A stretch of 64,000 bases of DNA, taken from assembly GCA_963791885.1 (NCBI GenBank), contig CAWBUL010000005.1, positions 806,001-870,000 of the forward strand, given 5' to 3'. Source of the stretch: CAVSUZ01 sp963791885 (lineage in GTDB: Bacteria; Pseudomonadota; Alphaproteobacteria; Acetobacterales; Acetobacteraceae). Positions within the stretch are counted from its first letter, which is position 1, and each line of letters starts with the position of its first letter. Both the position numbers and the translations under genes were made by a program. Below are positions 35,335 to 44,202 of the stretch, one piece after another. The notes beneath the pieces are model-generated. The model had not been told where the DNA came from. It did not search any database and saw nothing but the letters and a program-made list of their open reading frames with translations.

Positions 35335-36859
35335 ATGACCCTGAATCTCACTATCCCCCAGCAGATTCATTCCGATTTCAGCCCGCGCATCACGGTGATC
35401 GGCGTTGGCGGTGGCGGTACCAACGCGGTGGACAACATGATCACCGCGAACCTGCAGGGCGTTGAGTTCGTGGTCGCCAATACGGACGCGCAGCAACTGA
35501 TGCACAGTCGTGCGGACCGGCGCATCCAGCTCGGGCCGCATATTACGCAGGGCCTTGGCGCCGGCGCGAAGCCGGAGATTGGCCGCGCGGCGGCGGAGGA
35601 AGCCGCGGACGAGCTCGTATCGGCACCTCGACGGCTGCCACATGGTGTTTATCACGGCGGGCATGGGCGGCGGCACGGGGACGGGCGCGGCGCCAGTGAT
35701 TGCTCGTATGGCGCGCGAGCGGAACATCCTGACCGTGGGTGTGGTGACCAAGCCGTTTTCGTTCGAAGGCGTGCGGCGCGCGCAGGCAGCCGATCGGGGC
35801 ATCGAGGAACTGCAACAATACGTCGATACGCTGATCGTTATCCCCAACCAGAACCTGTTCAGGATGGCGAATGATCGCACGACCTGGCGCGAAGCATTCA
35901 AGATGGCGGACCAGGTTCTTTACATGGGCGTGCGCGGCGTGACCGACCTCATGATGGCGCCCGGTTTGGTAAACCTCGATTTCGCTGACATCCGCACGGT
36001 TATGGCGGCGATGGGCAAGGCCATGATGGGCACCGGCGAAGCGGAAGGAGAGAACCGCGCCATCCGCGCCGCGGAAGCCGCCATCAACAATCCGCTTCTC
36101 GAAGACACGTCCATGTCGGGTGCGCGCGGTCTGCTGATCAACATCACCGGCGGCGACGACATGACGCTGTTCGAGGTGGATCAGGCGGCCAATCGCGTGC
36201 GCGAGGAAGTGGATGAGAACGCTGACATCATTTTCGGCTCGGCGATCGATGACACCCTGGCTGGCCGCATCCGTGTCTCCGTCGTAGCGACTGGGATCGA
36301 TACGCCGTTGAAGGCGGAGGCGCAGCGCCCGCAACTGGTTGCGGTCGGTGGGTCTTCGGTCGCTGCTGTCGGCCAACCCATGGCGATGCCGGTGGGAGTA
36401 AGTCACGCGGGGATGTCTCCCGCTCCAGCCGCTGCGCCCCACCCGTTCATCATGCGTCCCTCGGCTCCTCCGCAAACGCAGATGACGCCGGCTGCGGAGG
36501 CCTCGGTTGAACCGATGATGGCGTCCCGACCGGCTGCGATGGCACCCAACCTGATGGCCGCTGCTCCTGCCGTTGCGCTCAAGCCTCGCTCTGGCTTGTT
36601 CGCGGAGCCGCCTACGGTAACACCAGAGCAGGTGCCGAGCCCGCAGGGGGCGGATGCCGGCCGCCCCAGCTTGTTCAGCACCGTGACTGGCGCTTTCCGG
36701 CGGCGTGCTCCTGGGGCCGGTGAAGGCGCTGCCGGCCAGCCGGTCCGTGTGGAGCCAGTGGTGAATCAGGATCCGGCACCGCGTCCGACGGTGCGGGCGG
36801 TGGCGGGCGAGGAAATGGGTATCGAGATCCCAACATTCCTGCGCCGCCAGTCCTCTTGA
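35335..36859 (+). CDS. ftsZ: Cell division protein FtsZ, frame broken near 35620
   Basis: The N-terminal part (RITVIGVGGGGTNAVDNMI, FVVANTDAQQL) is in the frame of the ATG at 35335. The tubulin signature GMGGGTGTGAAPVIARMARE and everything after it are in the +1 frame. The switch must fall between DEL (about 35612) and HLDG (about 35625); removing one base there gives continuous DEL(V)xHLDGCHMVFITAG. Together the two halves make a normal alphaproteobacterial FtsZ of about 507 residues, with a long Pro/Ala linker and the C-terminal FtsA-binding peptide EIPTFLRRQ. No slippery heptamer is seen. Since FtsZ is essential, a sequence error is likeliest; a second ftsZ elsewhere or true pseudogenisation are alternatives. 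Confidence 0.88.
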
Positions 36860-36981
36860 ATGCTGTGAAATCAACAAGTTGTCAGGAAACATGCAGAAAT
36901 AAAGAGTGACTCGCGAATCGGCCGGGAGGGTCATAGCTATCAACTCGGCCCGGTCGATCGCTGCGATCCGCGCCAAGAGAA

Positions 36982-37929
36982 ATGGCCGGAGTCGTCACCT
37001 TTATGGACGGATTGGCATTGAGCTTGGCCCCCGCGGTGGGGGTTGCCTGCCAGCAGACTTTGAAGTCCGCGATCTCCTGTGTGGGGGTGGGCCTGCATAG
37101 CGGCCAGCGGGTGCGGCTGACCCTGCGCCCGGCACCGGCTGACCATGGGATCGTCTTCCAGCGTAAGGATGTCGGGGTGACGATTCCTGCCCGGTTCGAT
37201 CGGGTGCATGAGTCGCGTTTGGCAACCAGCATCGTGAGTGAGGACCATCCGACGGTTTCGGTCGGCACGATCGAGCATTTGATGGCTGCTCTGTCCGGCA
37301 TGGGTGTGGACAATGCTGTGGTGGAGCTTGACGGACCGGAAGTGCCGATCCTGGATGGTTCCGCCTCACCCTATCTGTTCCTGATCGATTGCGCTGGCCG
37401 GGCGCCCCAGGACAAGCCTCGGCGGCAAATCGATATTCTGCGTCCGGTGCGGGTCGAGGATGGGGCTGGATTTGTCGAATTGCGGCCGGCTGCAGGATTT
37501 TCCGGATTGGAGATTTCTCTGTCGATTGAATTTCCGGCAGCGGCGATAGGACGTCAGTCTGTTTTCGTTCGGCTGACTCCGGAGAGCTTTCGTTACCAGA
37601 TCAGCCGGAATCGCACATTCGCGCTGGCGGAAGAGGTTGCGGCAATACAGGCTGCCGGTCTGGGCCGTGGCGGCAGTCTGGATAACGCCATCGTGGTGGA
37701 AAACGACCGGGTGTTGAATCCGGGCGGTCTGCGCGCTGCCGATGAGTTCGCCCGCCATAAAGCGCTGGACGCGGTGGGCGATCTTGCCTTGGCCGGCGCG
37801 CCGATTCGGGGACGGTTTGTCGCGTATCGATCGGGTCACGCGCTGAACAACCGGTTGTTACACGCGCTGTTCGCCGATCCGGGCGCATGGCGCGGCTCGG
37901 CCACTGAACTTATGTCAGCGGCTGCCTGA
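36982..37929 (+). CDS. lpxC: UDP-3-O-acyl-N-acetylglucosamine deacetylase
   Basis: 315 residues. LpxC features: QQTLKSAISCVGVGLHSG, VGTIEHLMAALSGMGVDNAVVELDGPEVPILDGSA with a zinc-binding His, and DEFARHKALDAVGDLAL with the second metal region. It catalyses the committed step of lipid A synthesis. An alternative ATG at 37003 would remove seven residues. It follows ftsZ by about 120 bases, the usual dcw end in gammaproteobacteria and also seen here. Confidence 0.95.
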   Translation: MAGVVTFMDGLALSLAPAVGVACQQTLKSAISCVGVGLHSGQRVRLTLRPAPADHGIVFQRKDVGVTIPARFDRVHESRLATSIVSEDHPTVSVGTIEHLMAALSGMGVDNAVVELDGPEVPILDGSASPYLFLIDCAGRAPQDKPRRQIDILRPVRVEDGAGFVELRPAAGFSGLEISLSIEFPAAAIGRQSVFVRLTPESFRYQISRNRTFALAEEVAAIQAAGLGRGGSLDNAIVVENDRVLNPGGLRAADEFARHKALDAVGDLALAGAPIRGRFVAYRSGHALNNRLLHALFADPGAWRGSATELMSAAA

Positions 37930-38663
37930 GCCCGGTTCGCGCCGACCTTCTTCTTGTCACGCGTGGTCTGGCGGAAAGTCGTGCACGCGCTCAGGCGTTG
38001 ATCCTTGCCGGCAAAGTGTTTGCCGGTGAGCGGCGGATCGACAAGCCGGGCGAGATGCTGACCGAAGATATAGCCGTCGAAGTGCGCGGCCGGGATCATC
38101 CATGGGTTTCACGTGGCGGGATGAAACTGGCGCACGCGCTTGCGTTTTTCTCGCTCTCGCCCGTTGGGCGCGTATGCCTGGATATTGGTTCTTCGACTGG
38201 CGGGTTCACCGACGTGCTGCTGCACCACGGGGCGGCGCGCGTTTACTCAGTGGATGTCGGGCACGGACAGCTTGCATGGTCGCTGCGTACAGATCCGCGC
38301 GTGACGGTGTTGGAACGGACGAACGCGCGCAGCCTGACTCGCGCGCAAATACCCGACGTTATCGGCGCGCTGGCATGCGATGCGAGTTTTATCGGACTGA
38401 GGACGGTCTTGCCTGCGCCACTTGCGTTCTGCGGTGAAGGCGCCTGGGCCGTGGCACTGATCAAGCCGCAGTTTGAAGCCGGGCGGGCCCAGGTCGGCCG
38501 CAAAGGCGTGGTGCGCGATCCGGCGATACATGCCCAGGTGTGCGAAGAGATCGAACACTGGTGGCGCGCGTTGCCCGGATGGCGTGTGCTTGGCATTGAG
38601 CCAAGTCCGATCACTGGGCCGGAGGGCAACAGGGAGTTTCTGATTGCTGCACTGCGGGAGTAA
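37926..38663 (+). CDS. tlyA: TlyA family rRNA (cytidine-2'-O)-methyltransferase, apparent CTG start
   Basis: An S4 RNA-binding domain (RADLLLVTRGLAESRARAQA then ILAGKVFAGERR) precedes an FtsJ-like methyltransferase domain with VCLDIGSSTGGFTDVLL and SVDVGHGQLAW. Family members 2'-O-methylate rRNA cytidines and some act as hemolysins. The conserved S4 start lies upstream of the first usable start codon (TTG at 37998). In this frame the only candidates between the previous stop (37905) and 37998 are CTG at 37926 and CTG at 37968. CTG 37926 overlaps the lpxC stop as CTGA, copying the ATGA/GTGA coupling used throughout this cluster, and gives 245 residues. Confidence 0.85.
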   Translation: MSPVRADLLLVTRGLAESRARAQALILAGKVFAGERRIDKPGEMLTEDIAVEVRGRDHPWVSRGGMKLAHALAFFSLSPVGRVCLDIGSSTGGFTDVLLHHGAARVYSVDVGHGQLAWSLRTDPRVTVLERTNARSLTRAQIPDVIGALACDASFIGLRTVLPAPLAFCGEGAWAVALIKPQFEAGRAQVGRKGVVRDPAIHAQVCEEIEHWWRALPGWRVLGIEPSPITGPEGNREFLIAALRE

Positions 38664-38673
38664 AAGGTCCCGT

Positions 38674-39786
38674 ATGGAAACAGCAGAATTCGATTGCATT
38701 GTCATCGGTGCGGGTATCGCGGGTGCGTCGGCGTCGGCGTTCCTGAGCGAGGCTCGTCGTGTTGCGTTGGTGGAAGCGGAAGAGCAGGCCGGGTATCACA
38801 GCACGGGGCGGTCGGCCGCGATATGGATCCAGAATTATGGCCCTCGGGATGTGCGGGGGCTGACCGGATTATCGCGCTCCTTCTTCGAAGCGCCGCCGCC
38901 GGGATTTGCGGATGCGCCGTTGATGCGGCAGCGCCCCGTGGTCTTTCTCGCGCCCCCGGAACAGGAAGCTGCGCTGGAGTCGATGTTGGGGGAAGGGATT
39001 GGGCTGAAGCCGCTTCCGGTCGCCGATCTGCGCCGCATGGTTCCCGCGCTGCGGCCCGATTATGCGAAGGCCGCGGCGATTGAGAACGATGCGTTCGATA
39101 TGGATGCCGCCGGTGTGCATCAAGGCTTTCTGCGGACGCTGCGGCGGAATGGTGGACAGTTGGCGTTGCGCCACCGTGCAGGGCGTGTTGCACGTCAGGA
39201 CGGCAAGTGGGAGGTCGAAACCAGCGCGGGCGCGGTATTCCGAGCGCCGGTGCTGGTGAATGCCGCGGGCGCCTGGGGCGATGAGATCGCAGCCATCGCG
39301 GGTGTGCGGAAACTGGGACTGACTCCATGCCGGCGCACGGCGGCAATCATCGATCCATCTCCGTATGATGTCAGTGAATGGCCGCTCGTGAACGACGTGG
39401 GTCACACGTGGTACGCGCGGCCGGAGGCGCGGACGCGGTTGATGGTCTCGCCGGCCGACGAAACGCCGATGGACCCGCATGACGTACGTCCGGATGAGTT
39501 GGACATCGCGCTGGGCATCGACCGCATGCAGCAGGCGTTGGATATTCCCGTGCGGCGGGTGGAGCATTCCTGGGCGGGTCTGCGCACGTTTACACCGGAC
39601 AGAAGCCTCGCGATCGGCTGGGATCAATCGATCGAGGGGTTCTTCTGGTGTGTGGGGCAGGGAGGATATGGCATTCAAACCTCCCCGGCGGCGGGAAGGC
39701 TGACCTGTGACCTGGTCCTCGGCCGCGACCCGGGCGGAGCGGGGTGGATCGTGCCTCTGGTCGATCCGGCGCGATTTACGAACTGA
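38674..39786 (+). CDS. FAD-dependent oxidoreductase (DAO/GlpD-type)
   Basis: 370 residues. The dinucleotide-binding motif GAGIAG is at residues 12-17, followed by VALVEAEEQAGYHSTGRSAA, the flavin-contact region of D-amino-acid dehydrogenase/glycine oxidase-type enzymes. The C-terminal GFFWCVGQGGYGIQTSPAAG contacts FAD in this family. It should oxidise an amino or hydroxy acid; the substrate is unclear. The ATG at 38674 has AAAGG about seven bases upstream and follows the tlyA stop closely. Confidence 0.9.
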   Translation: METAEFDCIVIGAGIAGASASAFLSEARRVALVEAEEQAGYHSTGRSAAIWIQNYGPRDVRGLTGLSRSFFEAPPPGFADAPLMRQRPVVFLAPPEQEAALESMLGEGIGLKPLPVADLRRMVPALRPDYAKAAAIENDAFDMDAAGVHQGFLRTLRRNGGQLALRHRAGRVARQDGKWEVETSAGAVFRAPVLVNAAGAWGDEIAAIAGVRKLGLTPCRRTAAIIDPSPYDVSEWPLVNDVGHTWYARPEARTRLMVSPADETPMDPHDVRPDELDIALGIDRMQQALDIPVRRVEHSWAGLRTFTPDRSLAIGWDQSIEGFFWCVGQGGYGIQTSPAAGRLTCDLVLGRDPGGAGWIVPLVDPARFTN

Positions 39787-40045
39787 TCAGCCCGCGCCGA
39801 CGGCACTCCGCTTCACATGCCTGCAGATCGAGGCACACAGCTTGATGCTTGGCCGACGATCCTGTCCCGGCGAAGCGGGATAGCGTCAGCGCCCGCCGCG
39901 CCAGGGCGAAACGCCGATTCAGCAAGGCCCGGTTGCTCAGGACGCTGCTGTCCAGAGCCTCCATCGGAGCATGGGGTGCAACGGATGGGATCTCGATCCG
40001 CGGGCGCTCAAGCAGGGCCGTGTCATCATCAAAATGTCCGGTCAT
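39776..40045 (-). CDS. Hypothetical protein, 89 residues
   Basis: The only reasonable frame in the gap between the FAD oxidoreductase and the PhzF-like gene. It has acidic N-terminal and basic central parts (SNRALLNRRFALARRALTL) with three cysteines near the C-terminus (VCLDLQACEAEC). No family is recognised. It converges on the oxidoreductase with an 11-base overlap. A plus-strand frame at 39849-40061 in the same place is Arg/Ser-rich and looks like its shadow. Confidence 0.42.
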   Translation of the reverse strand: MTGHFDDDTALLERPRIEIPSVAPHAPMEALDSSVLSNRALLNRRFALARRALTLSRFAGTGSSAKHQAVCLDLQACEAECRRRGLISS

Positions 40046-40088
40046 GGGACCGGAGCAGTAGGCGAAAATCCTTAACGTTGAGTGAAGG

Positions 40089-40997
40089 TCAGAGCTCCAA
40101 TGTACCCCGCATCATCATCACACAATCGCCAGAGACGCTCGCGGCGATCGGGCCGTCGACCTCTTTCCTCGCGCTCGCAATGATCCGGCTCGGCCGCCCC
40201 ATCTCGATCCCCTGCTCTATGTCGTAGAGCAGATCTACGTCGGAGCCGGGCGCAAGGGACGTTAGCAGCGCCGCGAGCGCGGCGTTGGCGCTGCCTGTTG
40301 CGGGGTCTTCCATGACACCCATCAGGGGGCTGAACATGCGCACCCGTAGCTGCGGATTCTCCTCGCCGGTCCAGGTGTACAGGTGAAGCGCGAAACGGCC
40401 GCCGAGGTGAGGGAACCGACTTGCGGCATCGCGAAATGCCGCAAGGTTCGGTGCTGCGCGGGCGAGGGCCTCCGCATTGACGACCTCGGCGATGACGAAG
40501 TCGGTGCCGACGGATGCGACGAGCGGCGTGTGGGACCGGGTGGCGATGGCCTCCGGCGGAAGCGAGGCGCAAGCCGCCACCAGTTCCACGGAGACGTCGT
40601 CCCCGATGGAAAGCGAATGCGGTGCGGCCACGCGCGCACCGGTGATCGTGCCCTCCGCTGAGCGGAGCAGGTGGACCCGCACGAGGCCGGCGCCTTCTTC
40701 GAAGGTAAAGTGCTCCGGGGGATTGGCCGTCGAGCGACCGAGCACGAAACCAGTGCCGACGTTGGGGTGGCCGGCAAACGGGAGTTCAGCGCGCGGGGTG
40801 AAAATCCGCACGCGTGCATGATGGCGCGGATCGTCAGGCGGCAGGACGAACGTGGTCTCGGAGAGGTTGAACTCGGCGGCGATTGACTGCATCTGCGCCG
40901 GATCGAGGTCGTCGGCACGCGGAAACACGGCAAGCGGATTGCCACTGAACTGGCGATCGGTGAACACGCCGACGGTTACGTACTCGAATGACGGCAT
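40089..40997 (-). CDS. PhzF family isomerase-like protein
   Basis: 302 residues with the two-lobed PhzF pattern: FEYVTVGVFTDRQFSGNPLAVF at the N-terminus, catalytic-type glutamate in FNLSETTFV (Glu47), LPFAGHPNVGTGFVL, and MEDPATGSANAALAALL in the second lobe. PhzF isomerises a dihydro-anthranilate in phenazine synthesis, but most homologues outside phenazine clusters have unknown substrates, and no phenazine genes are here. It is divergent from the DUF3445 gene with 42 bases between starts. Confidence 0.92.
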   Translation of the reverse strand: MPSFEYVTVGVFTDRQFSGNPLAVFPRADDLDPAQMQSIAAEFNLSETTFVLPPDDPRHHARVRIFTPRAELPFAGHPNVGTGFVLGRSTANPPEHFTFEEGAGLVRVHLLRSAEGTITGARVAAPHSLSIGDDVSVELVAACASLPPEAIATRSHTPLVASVGTDFVIAEVVNAEALARAAPNLAAFRDAASRFPHLGGRFALHLYTWTGEENPQLRVRMFSPLMGVMEDPATGSANAALAALLTSLAPGSDVDLLYDIEQGIEMGRPSRIIASARKEVDGPIAASVSGDCVMMMRGTLEL

Positions 40998-41039
40998 GCA
41001 GCCCTCCTACCGTTTGGCCCGGATGGCTACACTGCCGGG

Positions 41040-41948
41040 ATGAAGAATACCACGGCCGACCTGCCGCCCCAGGCGTTGCATCTGAGTTTCGAACCCGGTC
41101 CCTACAGGATGGCGATGGGGCTCTCGGCTGTATCCTGGCCGGAGTGGTTGGAATTTGATGAGCACTACGCCGAGGAGATGGCGCTGAAGCGCGCCTTGTT
41201 GCGCGAGCGGCGCGAGGACGTGGCGGTCCTGACTGAAGGCAGCGAGGCGGCCTGTCGTGAGACGCTGGAACTATTAGCTGACTATCTCCCCGAGCATCAT
41301 CCGGGCTGGTTCAGCCGGATGGATCGGCGGCTACGCAATCACCTCACGGACGAAGTCTGGGATTTGGGTGCGTTGCCTTGCAGTGCGCTGGAAGCCGCGT
41401 CGCTGCTGTTGCAGGAGGATCTGTGCATCGTGGAGCTGCCGTCGGGTGTACCAACCCTGACGGCAGGCGTGGTCTGCTTCCCAACCCGGTGGCGTCTGCC
41501 CGATAAGGTGGGACGTCCTCTTTTGGACGTGCACGGGCCGGTCCCGTTCTACGCCGAGAAGTTGGGCCGGCCGGTGGACCGGTTCATGTCCATGGTAAAG
41601 CCGGGGCACGTGGCGATGCGCCTCAACTGGTCGGTGCTGGACGATCCGACCCTGTTTCAGCCCGGCGGGAAGTTTCGCACCGACCGCAATGAGGCGATTA
41701 CAGTCGAGAATGCGGGCGAGCATCTGTTCGTCCGGGTGGAACGGCAAACTCTGACCCGGTTGCCAGCAAGTGGTGCGGTGCTGTTTGCCATTCGTGTGCA
41801 TGTCTATCCGATCGCGCGCATGGCGGAGCGGCCAGGCATTGCAGCGCGTCTGGCGGACGCTATCCGCGCGCTGCCGCCGGAGACGGCGCATTACAAGAGC
41901 TTGGCGCGGCTCAGGGAACCGCTGCTGGCTTATTTGGACGCGGCGTAG
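41040..41948 (+). CDS. DUF3445 / heme-dependent oxidative N-demethylase family protein
   Basis: 302 residues resembling the DUF3445 family, some members of which are heme-dependent oxidative N-demethylases of dimethylamine-like substrates. Supporting segments are LSFEPGPYRMAMGL near the N-terminus, LQEDLCIVELPSGVPTLTAGVVCFPTRW, and HGPVPFYAEKLGRPVDRFM. It is larger than a bare domain and has no signal peptide. The 3' end overlaps malate synthase G by 19 bases, convergently. The specific substrate is not predictable. Confidence 0.82.
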   Translation: MKNTTADLPPQALHLSFEPGPYRMAMGLSAVSWPEWLEFDEHYAEEMALKRALLRERREDVAVLTEGSEAACRETLELLADYLPEHHPGWFSRMDRRLRNHLTDEVWDLGALPCSALEAASLLLQEDLCIVELPSGVPTLTAGVVCFPTRWRLPDKVGRPLLDVHGPVPFYAEKLGRPVDRFMSMVKPGHVAMRLNWSVLDDPTLFQPGGKFRTDRNEAITVENAGEHLFVRVERQTLTRLPASGAVLFAIRVHVYPIARMAERPGIAARLADAIRALPPETAHYKSLARLREPLLAYLDAA

Positions 41949-44095
41949 CCTTTCGCCTCCCGCCGGCGGGCGTGGAGGATAAACTCGGTATAGCCGTTGG
42001 GCTGTGCCCGGCCCTGGAAAATCAGATCGCAGGCCGCCTTGAAGGCGGATCCCTCGAAGCTGGGCGCCATGGGTTTATAGTTTCGATCGTTTGCGTTCTG
42101 CCGGTCCACCACCACCGCCATGCGCCATAGCGTCGCCATCACCTGCTCTTCTGTCGTGATGCCGTGGCGTAGCCAATTCGCGATGTGCTGTGAGGAGATA
42201 CGGAGAGTCGCGCGATCCTCCATCAGGCCGACATCATGGATGTCCGGCACCTTGGAACAGCCGACCCCCTGATCGATCCATCGAACGACGTAACCCAGGA
42301 TACCCTGGCAGTTATTATCCAGCTCTTGCTGGATGTCTTCGCTCGACCAGTTGGGCCGGTCGGCCAACGGAATGGTCAGAAGCTGGTCCAAAGTCGCGCG
42401 TTTCTGTCCGGCCAGTTCCTTTTGCCGGGTGTCGACATCGACCGTGTGATAATGCAGCGCGTGTAGCGTGGCGGCGGTGGGTGACGGCACCCAGGCCGTG
42501 TTAGCCCCGGCACGGGGATGGCCGATTTTCTGCTCCAACATGTCAGCCATCCTGTCCGGCGCCGCCCACATACCTTTGCCGATCTGCGCCCGGCCCCGCA
42601 GCCCGCAGGCAAGGCCGATATCCACGTTCTGGTCTTCGTAGGCCTTGATCCACGCGGTGTCCCGCATCTGATTCTTGCGGGTCATCGGACCGGCTTCCAT
42701 CGAGGTGTGAATCTCGTCCCCAGTGCGGTCCAGGAACCCGGTGTTGATGAACACCACGCGCTGCCGCGCTGCGGCGATGCAGGCCTTCAGGTTGGCCGAG
42801 GTGCGACGCTCTTCATCCATGATGCCCATTTTAATCGTGTTCTTTGGCAATCCGAGCATCGTCTCGACATGGGAAAAAATTGCGCCGGCGTGCTCGACTT
42901 CCGCGGCGCCATGCATCTTCGGTTTCACGATGTAGATCGAACCGGCGCGGCTGTTATGCAATCCGCTGCCTCCGCGCAGATCGTGCAGAGCAATGAGTGA
43001 TGTAATTGCGGCGTCCAGCAGCCCCTCGGGAACCTCGTTGCCGTCCTGGTCGCGCACAGCGTCGGTGTACATGTGATGGCCCACATTGCGCACCAGCATC
43101 AGGCTGCGGCCTGGCAATGTGAGTTCGCCGCCTGATGGCGTGCGATAGCGGCGGTCCTGGGCAAGTCTGCGCATCAGAGTGCGGCCACCCTTCTCGAACG
43201 ACGCCTCCAGGCTGCCTTTCATCAAGCCAAGCCAGTTGCGGTACGCAAGCACCTTGTCTTCGGCATCGACGCAGGCGACCGAATCCTCACAGTCCTGGAT
43301 GGTCGTGATGGCGGACTCGATCACGACATCCGCGACACCCGCCGGATCATCCCGGCCGATCATGTGGTTGCGATCGATCACGATCTCGATGTGCAGCCCA
43401 TGATGCACCAGCAGCACGGCGGACGGGCTTGCCGGATCACCGGTGAAGCCCGCAACCTGTCCGGGATCGGCAAGACCTGTGCGGCCGCTTCGCGTTTCCA
43501 CGGACAGCGCGCCATCCCGAATGGTGTAGCCGGTCGCGTCGGCATGGCTGCCATTAGCCAGCGGCGCGGCCTGATCGAGCAGCGCGCGGCCACGCGCAAT
43601 CACCTTCGCGCCGCGAAGCTTGTTATAGCCTCCGGCACGGGTGGCGCCGCCATCTTCCGAGATGGCATCAGTTCCGTAGAGGGCATCATAGAGGCTACCC
43701 CAGCGCGCATTGGCGGCATTCAGGGCATAACGGGCATTGGTGACCGGGACCACAAGTTGCGGTCCCGCAATCGTGGCGATCTCGGCGTCCACATTCGTGG
43801 TCTCGATCTGAAAATCGGCTGGCTCGGGTTGCAGATATCCGATGTCACGGAGGAAAGTTTGATAATCGGCGGCATTGAAACGGCCGCGATTGGCGCGATG
43901 GTAATCGTCGATCTTCTGCTGCAGCGCATCACGGCGGAGCAGCAGCTCCCGGTTTGCGGGTGCGAAGCGGTGCACGAGCTCGTCGAACCCGGACCAGAAC
44001 CGCTCCGCCTCAATGCCTGTGCCCGGCATCGCTTCATCGTTGACGAAGGCGAACAGCACCGGGGCGACCGTTAGTCTGCCGACCGTTTCTCCCAA
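41930..44095 (-). CDS. glcB: Malate synthase G
   Basis: 721 residues, the size of the G isoform. Conserved regions are SAITTIQDCEDSVACVDAEDKVLAYRNW, SIYIVKPKMHGAAEVEHA, and EEVNTRL-equivalent GIMDEERRTSANLKACI, with GPMTRKNQMRDT in the active site. It condenses glyoxylate and acetyl-CoA to malate, completing the glyoxylate bypass or glycolate use. Isocitrate lyase is not in this window. It is divergent from the Gfo/Idh gene with 107 bases between starts. Confidence 0.97.
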   Translation of the reverse strand: MGETVGRLTVAPVLFAFVNDEAMPGTGIEAERFWSGFDELVHRFAPANRELLLRRDALQQKIDDYHRANRGRFNAADYQTFLRDIGYLQPEPADFQIETTNVDAEIATIAGPQLVVPVTNARYALNAANARWGSLYDALYGTDAISEDGGATRAGGYNKLRGAKVIARGRALLDQAAPLANGSHADATGYTIRDGALSVETRSGRTGLADPGQVAGFTGDPASPSAVLLVHHGLHIEIVIDRNHMIGRDDPAGVADVVIESAITTIQDCEDSVACVDAEDKVLAYRNWLGLMKGSLEASFEKGGRTLMRRLAQDRRYRTPSGGELTLPGRSLMLVRNVGHHMYTDAVRDQDGNEVPEGLLDAAITSLIALHDLRGGSGLHNSRAGSIYIVKPKMHGAAEVEHAGAIFSHVETMLGLPKNTIKMGIMDEERRTSANLKACIAAARQRVVFINTGFLDRTGDEIHTSMEAGPMTRKNQMRDTAWIKAYEDQNVDIGLACGLRGRAQIGKGMWAAPDRMADMLEQKIGHPRAGANTAWVPSPTAATLHALHYHTVDVDTRQKELAGQKRATLDQLLTIPLADRPNWSSEDIQQELDNNCQGILGYVVRWIDQGVGCSKVPDIHDVGLMEDRATLRISSQHIANWLRHGITTEEQVMATLWRMAVVVDRQNANDRNYKPMAPSFEGSAFKAACDLIFQGRAQPNGYTEFILHARRREAKGYAASK

Positions 44096-44202
44096 GATAT
44101 ATCCTCCGGTGCTTTGAGTGAGACCGGAGGTGTTGTGTCGGATGACGCCCTGCCTCGCAAGCCGGGTTGCCCCATGACGGGAAGGGGGTCAGAACCCCGG
44201 GC

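Noticed and set aside
35605..35630. Programmed frameshift in ftsZ
   Set aside because: No slippery heptamer, no clear stimulatory structure and no internal Shine-Dalgarno seen; a sequence error is simpler.
35543..36976. 477-codon minus-strand frame
   Set aside because: Antisense to ftsZ; His/Arg-rich shadow.
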